NCBI GenBank assembly: GCA_017458025.1
Contig: JAFTGG010000189.1
Span: forward strand, 1 to 7,245
Direction of reading: 5' to 3'
Origin: Oscillospiraceae bacterium
Lineage (GTDB): Bacteria > Bacillota > Clostridia > Oscillospirales > Oscillospiraceae
DNA: 7,245 nucleotides
Part shown: piece after piece, positions 1 to 6,357 of the stretch
How the letters are laid out: each line of letters opens with the position of its first letter
How positions within the stretch are numbered: the stretch's first letter is position 1
Translations under genes and position numbers: made by a program
The notes under the pieces: generated by a model
Seen by the model: the letters and a program-made list of their open reading frames with translations, nothing else
Database searches by the model: none
Told to the model about the DNA's origin: nothing

Positions 1-1
1 C

Positions 2-2656
2 GAGCTGTTCCGCGAGAGCCTGCGCGTGTGCGAGCAGCTGATCGCCGAGACGAAGGACGCGGGCGTGGATTACGAGCGCAAAACGCTTCCCACCGGCGAA
101 ATCAAAAACGCGCTCGGCCATGTGGAACGGTTTTTCTTTGGCAAGCGCGAGGTATGGACAGGCGAGAGCGGCACGATCCGCGTGTTTGAATCGTCCAACG
201 CCTACGCCGAGGCCGAGCGCGCCGCGTCGGAGATTCTGCGCCTCGCGCGCGAGGAGGGCTTCCGATACCGCGATATCACGGTCACGGCACGGAATCTCTC
301 CGCCTACGAAGCGACGGTCGAGACGGTGTTTGAGCGCTACGGGATCCCGCTTTACAGCGCCCGCCGCAGCGATATTTTGCAGCAGTCGCTGACCGCGCTG
401 CTGCTCGGCGCGCTGGACGCGGTCACGGGCGGGTTTGAGTACGAGGACGTGTTCCGCTGCCTCAAGACCGGCCTCGCGGGCATCAGCGCCGAGGAGTGCG
501 ATATTCTCGAAAACTATGTCCTGACGTGGGACATTCGCGGCCATATGTGGGTGCGCGACGTTGCGTGGACGGCGCATCCGGACGGCTACGGCGCGGAGTG
601 GGACGAGGCGTCGAAGGCGCGTCTTGACGCCGTCAACGCCCTGCGAGAGCGTATCCGCGCACCGTTCGCGGCGCTCTGCGAGGGCATGAAGCAGGACGCC
701 GCGCGCGACAAGGTCAAGGCGCTGTACGCGTATTTGGAAGCCGTCCGGCTGCCCGAGACGCTGCAAAAGCTGACGAAGCGGCTGTTTGAGGACGGCGACG
801 CGCAGCGGGCGGAGGAGACGGCGCAGCTGTGGACGATCCTCTGCGGCGTGATGGACCAATTCGTTGAGATATTGGGCGACGCCGCGATTGACGGCGACGA
901 GTTCGCGCGGCTGTTCCGATTGATCCTGACGCAGTACAGCGTCGGTACGATCCCTGCCGCACTCGACCGCGTGAACCTCTCGGAAATGACGCGCAACGAC
1001 CGGCATACGGTCAAGGCGCTGTTCATTCTCGGCGCGAACGACGGCGTGCTGCCCTCCGTGGAGAATAGCAGCGGCGTGCTGCGCGAGGAGGACCGCCTTG
1101 CGCTGGAGGAGCGGGATATCCGCCTCGCGCCCTACGGTATGGCGGTGTTCCATCTTGAGATCCAGAACCTCTACGCCGCGCTGGCGCAGCCGACGGAACG
1201 GCTGTACGTCTCCTATCCGGCGTTCGACAATGCGGGAACAGAGCTGCGAGCGTCCTTCATCATCGGACGGCTGAGGGCATTATGCCCCGATATTGTTATT
1301 GAAAAAGACGACCCTGACAAGGCATATCGCTTGTCAGCGATAAAGCCCGCGATGGAGTATGCGGGCGAGCATATCGGCGGCGCGGCGTGGCGGACGTTTG
1401 CCGAAGACGAGACGCTGCGCCCGAGCCTTGACGTCATGCGCCGCGCGTCGCTCTACACGCGCGGACGGCTCTCGGGCGAGGCGGTACGCGCGCTCTACGG
1501 CAGGAGCATTACGCTCTCGGCGTCGCGTATGGACAAGGCGAGAGCGTGCCACTTCGCCTATTTTATGCAGTACGGCCTGCGCGCCAAGGAGCGCGTTGCG
1601 GCGGGCTTTGACGCGCCGCAGCGGGGCACGTTTGTCCACGACGTGATGGAGCATACGCTCCGCGCGGCGCGGGATATGGGCGGTATCAAGACGCTCTCTA
1701 AGGAAGAGCTGCGGCGGCTCACGCGGCAGGCGGTCGCCGGCTACATCGACCGCGAGCTGCCCGACCTCGCTGAAAAGACCGCGCGATTCCGTTATCTGTT
1801 CCGGCGGCTGGTCGAGTCGGCCTACCGCATCATGGACGAGGTCGCGGACGAGCTGCGCGAGTCGGACTTTGTGCCGATGGCGTTTGAGCTGGACTTTGGG
1901 CAGGGAGGGCATCTGCCCGCCATTACGCTGCGCGAGGGCGCGAGCGAGGTGCGCGTCGTGGGACAGGTCGACCGCGTGGACGGCTGGCTGATGGACGGCA
2001 AGCTGTACCTGCGCGTCGTGGACTACAAGACGGGAAAGAAGAGCTTTGACCTTGCTGAGCTGCGCTACGGGCTCGGCGTGCAGATGCTGCTGTACCTGTT
2101 CGCGCTGGAGCGCGAGGGCGGCCCGCTCTTTGACGGGCATGAGATCGTGCCGGCGGGCGTGCTCTATACGCCCGCGCGGGACGATATCCTGCGCTTGCCG
2201 CGCGACGCCGACGACGAAACGCTCAGGCGCGAGGCGCTCAAAACGCTGCGCCGGAGCGGTATGGTGCTGCGCGACGACGCGGTGCTTCAGGCGATGGAGC
2301 ACAGCGCGCTGGAAGAACCGCATCGTCTGCCCATCACGGTCAAAACGGACAAGGACGGCAATCGCACCATCAGCGGCAGCCTCGCCACGGCGGAGCAGCT
2401 CGGGAAGCTCGCGCGGTATGTGGACAAGCTGCTGCGCGACATCGGGCGCGAGACCGAGCGCGGCAACATTGACGCCGACCCGTTCGTGCGCTCGCCGCAG
2501 GAGACGGCATGCACTTATTGCCCCTACGGCGCGGCGTGCGGCTTTGAGCCGGGACGCGGCGGCGACCACTATGAGTATATCGCCAAGACGGGCGTGGACG
2601 AGTTCTGGGACGCCGTGGACGCGGCGATCGAGGGAAAGGAGGCGCGAGATGGCTGA
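2..2656 (+). CDS. addB: ATP-dependent helicase/nuclease subunit B (AddB), 5'-truncated by window edge
   Basis: AddB is the partner of AddA in the Firmicutes equivalent of RecBCD. It carries an inactive helicase-like fold used for Chi recognition and a nuclease that cuts one strand during double-strand break resection. The frame is open from base 2, so the GTG at 26 is not the start. 884 codons are visible against about 1150-1170 for the family, so roughly 270 N-terminal residues, including the Walker A region, lie outside. Visible motifs are GANDGVLP (1031-1054), the LEIQNLY...YVSYP block (about 1154-1220), and a RecB-type nuclease: His in GTFVH (1637), Asp in DRVD (1970), DYKTG with Asp 2021 and Lys 2027, and Q-x3-Y (2081, 2093). 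Cys at 1547 plus the C-x2-C-x5-C set (2510, 2519, 2537) match the four 4Fe-4S ligands known in Bacillus AddB. The gene ends TGA at 2654, overlapping addA by 8 bases. It appears intact and functional. The identification is firm; only the start is unknown. Confidence 0.96.
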   Translation, partial: ELFRESLRVCEQLIAETKDAGVDYERKTLPTGEIKNALGHVERFFFGKREVWTGESGTIRVFESSNAYAEAERAASEILRLAREEGFRYRDITVTARNLSAYEATVETVFERYGIPLYSARRSDILQQSLTALLLGALDAVTGGFEYEDVFRCLKTGLAGISAEECDILENYVLTWDIRGHMWVRDVAWTAHPDGYGAEWDEASKARLDAVNALRERIRAPFAALCEGMKQDAARDKVKALYAYLEAVRLPETLQKLTKRLFEDGDAQRAEETAQLWTILCGVMDQFVEILGDAAIDGDEFARLFRLILTQYSVGTIPAALDRVNLSEMTRNDRHTVKALFILGANDGVLPSVENSSGVLREEDRLALEERDIRLAPYGMAVFHLEIQNLYAALAQPTERLYVSYPAFDNAGTELRASFIIGRLRALCPDIVIEKDDPDKAYRLSAIKPAMEYAGEHIGGAAWRTFAEDETLRPSLDVMRRASLYTRGRLSGEAVRALYGRSITLSASRMDKARACHFAYFMQYGLRAKERVAAGFDAPQRGTFVHDVMEHTLRAARDMGGIKTLSKEELRRLTRQAVAGYIDRELPDLAEKTARFRYLFRRLVESAYRIMDEVADELRESDFVPMAFELDFGQGGHLPAITLREGASEVRVVGQVDRVDGWLMDGKLYLRVVDYKTGKKSFDLAELRYGLGVQMLLYLFALEREGGPLFDGHEIVPAGVLYTPARDDILRLPRDADDETLRREALKTLRRSGMVLRDDAVLQAMEHSALEEPHRLPITVKTDKDGNRTISGSLATAEQLGKLARYVDKLLRDIGRETERGNIDADPFVRSPQETACTYCPYGAACGFEPGRGGDHYEYIAKTGVDEFWDAVDAAIEGKEARDG
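1314..1337. repeat. Perfect 8-bp inverted repeat inside addB
   Basis: CTGACAAG (1314-1321) and CTTGTCAG (1330-1337) are exact inverse complements around an 8-base spacer. They sit in a locally A+T-richer stretch of addB (about 1265-1340) that encodes a variable segment between the helicase-like and nuclease parts. A near-palindrome, GGGCAT-T-ATGCCC (1275-1287), lies just upstream. The repeat is certain as a sequence; any function is unknown and it may be chance. Confidence 0.4.
2635..2642 (+). promoter_or_regulatory. Ribosome binding site of addA, inside the end of addB
   Basis: AAAGGAGG, close to a full anti-16S match, lies 6 bases before the ATG at 2649. It fixes the addA start even though that ATG lies within the addB reading frame, and it suggests that translation of the two subunits is coupled. 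Confidence 0.88.
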
Positions 2657-5600
2657 TATCCTGACCCCCGAACAGCGCGCGGCGGTCGAAAACCGTGGGC
2701 GAGGGCTGTTGGTTTCCGCGGCGGCCGGCTCCGGCAAGACCCGCGTGCTGGTTGAACGGCTCTTTTCCTATGTCGAAACCGAGGGAGCGAATCTGGACGA
2801 CTTCCTCATCATCACCTACACCCGCGCCGCCGCCGCCGAGCTGCGCGGCAAGATCGCGTCCGCGCTCTCGGAGCGCTTGCAGGCAGACCCGACGAACGCG
2901 CATTTGCAGCGCCAGCTGCTGCGCGTCTATCGCGCGGACATCAAGACCGTGGACGCGTTCTGCACGGCGCTGCTGCGCGAGAACTGCCATCTGCTCGGCG
3001 AGGACGAGAACCACCGCACGCTGCGGCCGGATTTCCGCGTCCTCGACGAGCAGGACGCCGCGGCGCTGCGGCAGCGCGTGCTGACGCGGACGCTCGACCG
3101 GTTTTACGAGGGCTTGGAGCCCGGAGACGGCGGCACGCTGCTTGCCGACACGCTCGGCGCGGGACGCGACGACCGCGCGCTGGCCGCGCTGGTGCTGGAG
3201 CTTTACGACAAAGTCCAGGCGCAGCCGTATCCCGCGCGCTGGCTCGGAGAGCAGGAGTCGCGATGGGAGTCGGCGCCGGAGCGCATCGACGATACGCCGT
3301 ATGGCGAATTGCTGCTGCGGGGCATACGCGATAAGGCGCTTCACTGGGCGGCGCTTTTGGAGCGCGGCGCGGGCGAGATGGCGGGCGACGGGAAGCTTGC
3401 CGCGAGCTATGCGCCGGACTTCCGCTCCGCCGCCGGCGCGCTGTACGCGCTCGCTGAGGCGGCGGAGCGCGGCTGGGACGACGCAAGGGCGCATATGGTC
3501 GCGTTCCCGCGCCTGACCGCCGCGCGGAAGCCCTATGACGAGGCGCTTAAGGATCGCATGAAGCGGCTTTGGGATATGAGCCGCGCAAGCGTCGGCAAGT
3601 TTGACGCGTGGTTTGCCGCGTCGAGCGTCGAGGCGGCGGACGATCTGCGCGCTATGGCGCCCGCGATGATTGCGCTGCTGCGGCTGACGGCGGAGTTTTC
3701 CCGCGCGTATCAGACCGAGAAGCGCCGCCGCAACGCCGCCGACTTTTCCGATCAGGAGCACGAGGCGATCCGCCTGCTGGTGGGGGAGGACGGCAAGCCG
3801 ACGGAGCTGGCGAAAACCGTCGGCGAACGCTACCGCGAGATCATGGTGGACGAGTATCAGGACGCGAACGAGGTGCAGAACTGCATCTTCGAGGCGGTAT
3901 CCCGCGACGGGACGAACCTTTTCACGGTCGGCGACGTCAAACAGAGCATCTACCGGTTCCGCCTTGCCGATCCGACGATCTTCTTGGACCGTTACAACAC
4001 CTACCCCAACGCCGCCGGCGCGCGGGAGGGCGAGCGCGCGAAGCTGATTTTGTCGCGGAACTTCCGCTCCCGCAAAGAGGTGCTGGACGCGGCGAATTTC
4101 ATCTTTTTTAATATTCTCTCCGTCGAGATGGGCGAGCTGGACTACGGCTCCGACGAGGCGCTGTACCTCGGCGCGGACTATCCCGAAAACGAGGCCTGCC
4201 GGACCGAGTTTCACCTCCTGAACGTCGGCAAACAGGACGACGGGGGGCGCGTCCGCGCAAGCGAGGCGGAAGCGGCGTTTGTCGCGCAGTACATACGCGA
4301 GCTGCTCGACGGCGGCTTCACCGTTACCGACGATCAGACGCGTTTGCCGCGTCCGGCGCGCGAGGAGGACGTCGTGATCCTCATGCGCTCGCCGCGCGCA
4401 AGGCTGCCGGAGTACCGCCGCGCGCTCGCCGCGCGGGGCTTGGCCGTTTCCGCGGATACGGGCGAGGACTTTTTCGCCGTTATGGAGGTCGCGGTCGTGT
4501 TCGCGCTGCTACAGGTGCTTGACAATCCGCGTCAGGACGTGCCGCTCATCGCGGTGCTGCGCTCGCCGCTGTTCGGCTTCACCGCCGACGAGCTGGCGCT
4601 GCTGCGCGGGCGCCATAAGGATGGCGACTTCTACGACGCGCTGCTCGAAAGCGGGAACGACAATGCGCGGCAGTTCCTTGCGACGATCCGCGAGCTGCGC
4701 GAGGCGGCGCAGCGCATGAGCGTCCGGCAACTGCTCTCGCATATCTATGACAAATGCAATGTGCTCGGCGCGTTCGGCGCGATGCCGGGCGGGCGGGAGC
4801 GCAAAGAAAACCTGCTCGCGTTCGCCGCGCTTGCCGAGCGCTTCGAGGAGTCGGGGTACCGCGGATTGTTTGCTTTCGTGTCGCATGTCCGCGACCTGCA
4901 GGAGGGCGGCGGCTTCAACGCGCCGAAGGCGGCGCAAAGCGCCGGCGGCGTACGCGTCATGAGTATTCACAGCTCCAAGGGGCTGGAATTTCCGATCGTG
5001 ATCCTTGCCGACCTCGCCAAGGGCTTTAACAACATGGACTTCGCCGCCTCCGTGCTGGTGCATCCGAAGCACGGGCTCGGCCCCGAGCGCGTGGACGCCG
5101 CGCGGCGCATTCGCTATCCGACGGCGGCGCGTCAGGCGATCGAGCGCACGCTCCGGCGCGAGACCAAGGCGGAGGAGCTGCGGCTTCTGTACGTCGCGAT
5201 GACACGCGCGAAGGAAAAGCTGGTCATGGTACATACGCAGGCGAACGCGGCGAAGCGCGTCGCGGATTTGCTGGCAACGGCGTCGTGTCCCGCGCTGCCG
5301 GAGTCGGTGGACGAGGGCAAGTGCCTCGGCGATTGGATCATGCTGCCGCTCCTGTGCCGCGCCGAAGCCGAGCCGCTGCGCGCGTTGGCAGGGTTTGACG
5401 CGCCGCGGCTCGCGGCGACGGATGATTCGACGTGGCTGGTAAAAACGCATGATATATTTGGCAATGCCGAACAACCTGCCGAAACAGAGAGCGCTGCCGA
5501 GCTGCCGCCCGACGAGGAGCTGCCGCTGGATATGGCGGCGCTGACGTGGGTCTACCCGCACACGGCGGCGACGGAGCTGAGCGCGAAGCTGACCGCGACG

Positions 5601-6236
5601 CAGCTCAAAGGCCGCGCGCTCGACGACGAGATCGCGGAGAATGCGGAACCTTCGGCGGAAACAAAAGTACCGCCGCGGCTGAGGAGCCTGACGACGCCGC
5701 GTTTCCTCGCGGGCGAGACGAAGCTCACGGGCGCGGAGCGCGGCACGGCGATCCACCTTGTGATGGAGCACCTCGACTTTGGCTGCGAAGCGACGGAACA
5801 GGCGGTGCGCGAACAGATCGGCGCTATGCGCGATAAGCGCCTGCTGACGCCGGAGCAGGCGGAGGCTGCCGACGCGCGCGCCATCGCGCGGTTCCTGCAA
5901 AGCGGTATCGCGGCGCGTATTCGCGCGAGCGCGAAGGTAGAGCGCGAATACCGATTCTCGCTGCTCGCTTCCGCCAAAAGCTACGACAGCCGCGCCGGAG
6001 CGGACGACGAGGTGCTGTTGCAGGGCGTTGTGGACTGCTTCTTCGAGGAGGACGGCGGTCTGGTCGTGCTCGACTTTAAGACCGACCGCATCACAAGCGC
6101 TGAAACGGCCGCGCGCGCGGCGTATTACCGCGGGCAGCTGGAAACGTATTCCCATGCGTTGGAGCGCATTATGGGCATGCCGGTCAGGGAGAAGCTGCTG
6201 TACTTTTTCGCGACAGATGAATGTACGGCGCTTTGA
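2649..6236 (+). CDS. addA: ATP-dependent helicase/nuclease subunit A (AddA), complete
   Basis: AddA is the motor and second nuclease of the AddAB double-strand break resection complex: a 3'-5' superfamily 1A (UvrD/RecB-like) helicase with a C-terminal RecB-family nuclease. It has 1195 residues (Bacillus AddA is about 1230). Motifs in order: Q motif TPEQ (6-9), Walker A AGSGKT (26-31), Ia TYTRAAAAEL (56-65), TVDAFC (100-105), Walker B DEYQD (401-405), III GDVKQSIYRFR (428-438), IV SRNFRS (469-474), V SIHSSKGLEFP (772-782), VI LLYVAMTRAKEKL (846-858). The nuclease shows GTAIH (His 1036), QGVVD (Asp 1129) and LDFKTD (Asp 1142, Lys 1144), then a YRGQLETY block. A variable acidic linker (about 930-1010) separates helicase and nuclease. 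The start is set by the strong ribosome binding site and by the Q motif beginning at residue 6. The ATG lies inside the last codons of addB. DYKTD is commoner than the DFKTD seen here, but Asp and Lys are kept, so both activities should be intact. Confidence 0.97.
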   Translation: MADILTPEQRAAVENRGRGLLVSAAAGSGKTRVLVERLFSYVETEGANLDDFLIITYTRAAAAELRGKIASALSERLQADPTNAHLQRQLLRVYRADIKTVDAFCTALLRENCHLLGEDENHRTLRPDFRVLDEQDAAALRQRVLTRTLDRFYEGLEPGDGGTLLADTLGAGRDDRALAALVLELYDKVQAQPYPARWLGEQESRWESAPERIDDTPYGELLLRGIRDKALHWAALLERGAGEMAGDGKLAASYAPDFRSAAGALYALAEAAERGWDDARAHMVAFPRLTAARKPYDEALKDRMKRLWDMSRASVGKFDAWFAASSVEAADDLRAMAPAMIALLRLTAEFSRAYQTEKRRRNAADFSDQEHEAIRLLVGEDGKPTELAKTVGERYREIMVDEYQDANEVQNCIFEAVSRDGTNLFTVGDVKQSIYRFRLADPTIFLDRYNTYPNAAGAREGERAKLILSRNFRSRKEVLDAANFIFFNILSVEMGELDYGSDEALYLGADYPENEACRTEFHLLNVGKQDDGGRVRASEAEAAFVAQYIRELLDGGFTVTDDQTRLPRPAREEDVVILMRSPRARLPEYRRALAARGLAVSADTGEDFFAVMEVAVVFALLQVLDNPRQDVPLIAVLRSPLFGFTADELALLRGRHKDGDFYDALLESGNDNARQFLATIRELREAAQRMSVRQLLSHIYDKCNVLGAFGAMPGGRERKENLLAFAALAERFEESGYRGLFAFVSHVRDLQEGGGFNAPKAAQSAGGVRVMSIHSSKGLEFPIVILADLAKGFNNMDFAASVLVHPKHGLGPERVDAARRIRYPTAARQAIERTLRRETKAEELRLLYVAMTRAKEKLVMVHTQANAAKRVADLLATASCPALPESVDEGKCLGDWIMLPLLCRAEAEPLRALAGFDAPRLAATDDSTWLVKTHDIFGNAEQPAETESAAELPPDEELPLDMAALTWVYPHTAATELSAKLTATQLKGRALDDEIAENAEPSAETKVPPRLRSLTTPRFLAGETKLTGAERGTAIHLVMEHLDFGCEATEQAVREQIGAMRDKRLLTPEQAEAADARAIARFLQSGIAARIRASAKVEREYRFSLLASAKSYDSRAGADDEVLLQGVVDCFFEEDGGLVVLDFKTDRITSAETAARAAYYRGQLETYSHALERIMGMPVREKLLYFFATDECTAL

Positions 6237-6259
6237 TGCTTTAAAGAATCAAATTTTTT
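6232..6259 (+). terminator. Possible weak intrinsic terminator of addBA
   Basis: TTTGAT (6232-6237) pairs with ATCAAA (6248-6253) around CTTTAAAG, and six T residues follow directly (6254-6259). The layout fits a Rho-independent terminator overlapping the addA stop codon, but the stem is short and A+T-rich, so its stability is doubtful. The same A+T-rich block sits directly upstream of the -35 box of the next promoter and could act instead as an UP-like element. Confidence 0.3.
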
Positions 6260-6260
6260 C

Positions 6261-6289
6261 TTGACTTTTGGAGCGGGAACCGATATAAT
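6261..6289 (+). promoter_or_regulatory. SigA/sigma-70-type promoter driving tyrA
   Basis: The -35 box TTGACT (6261-6266, five of six consensus bases) and the -10 box TATAAT (6284-6289, perfect) are separated by exactly 17 bases. Transcription would start near 6296-6298, giving a leader of about 60 bases before the ATG at 6358. The T6 tract at 6254-6259 just upstream may strengthen it. Such a consensus match stands out in a G+C-rich region and lies in the only real intergenic gap. It implies that tyrA is transcribed independently of addBA. Confidence 0.87.
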
Positions 6290-6308
6290 CAGCCTTGAAC
6301 AGTCGATC

Positions 6309-6340
6309 AATGCGGCGCAGCCTTGCGGCTGTGCCGCATT
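6309..6340 (+). promoter_or_regulatory. Stable stem-loop in the tyrA 5' leader
   Basis: The arms 6309-6322 (AATGCGGCGCAGCC) and 6327-6340 (GGCTGTGCCGCATT) form a continuous 14-bp stem with one G-U wobble (6317/6332) and a 4-base loop TTGC (6323-6326). It begins about 12 bases after the predicted transcription start and ends 5 bases before the ribosome binding site. Only three T residues (6339-6341) end the 3' arm before CATT, so it is a poor classical terminator. It could be an mRNA-stabilising leader hairpin, a translational or attenuation element, or a weak terminator for read-through from addA. The structure is clear; its role is inferred. Confidence 0.65.
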
Positions 6341-6345
6341 TCATT

Positions 6346-6350
6346 GGAGG
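6346..6350 (+). promoter_or_regulatory. Ribosome binding site of tyrA
   Basis: GGAGG (extended to GGAGGAG) lies 7 bases before the ATG at 6358. It selects this start over the in-frame ATG at 6310, which lies within the leader hairpin and has no such site. Confidence 0.88.
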
Positions 6351-6357
6351 AGAAGCG

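Noticed and set aside
26..28. GTG at 26 as the addB start
   Set aside because: The frame is open to the window edge, there is no ribosome binding site, and the protein would lack the N-terminal quarter typical of AddB.
2046..2648. Upstream in-frame extension of addA by 201 codons
   Set aside because: The extension is an Arg/Cys-rich shadow of addB. The AddA family begins just before TPEQ, and AAAGGAGG supports the ATG at 2649.
1334..2737. Long minus-strand open frame (467 codons) opposite addB
   Set aside because: It is antisense to clear AddB motifs, its translation is rich in Arg/Ala/His with no recognisable domain, and G+C-rich codon use leaves such frames open by chance.
2370..4214. Long minus-strand open frame (614 codons) opposite the end of addB and the first half of addA
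   Set aside because: It lies across two verified genes, including the AddA Walker A and B motifs; low-complexity translation and no plausible conserved domain.
4509..6155. Long minus-strand open frame (548 codons) opposite the second half of addA
   Set aside because: It is a shadow of addA covering helicase motifs V-VI and the nuclease; the translation is Arg-rich without family features.
6309..6345. Leader hairpin as a normal intrinsic terminator
   Set aside because: Only three T residues follow before CATT, and it lies downstream of a strong promoter and just before a ribosome binding site, so efficient termination would silence tyrA.
6310..6357. In-frame ATG at 6310 giving a 16-residue N-terminal extension of TyrA
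   Set aside because: It lies in the stem of the leader hairpin with no Shine-Dalgarno sequence, while the regulatory domain begins exactly at the ATG at 6358, behind GGAGG.
6297..6357. T-box, tryptophan-type attenuator or other known riboswitch in the tyrA leader
   Set aside because: The leader is only about 60 bases. It has one stem, no T-box sequence, no competing terminator/antiterminator pair and no Tyr- or Phe-rich leader peptide.
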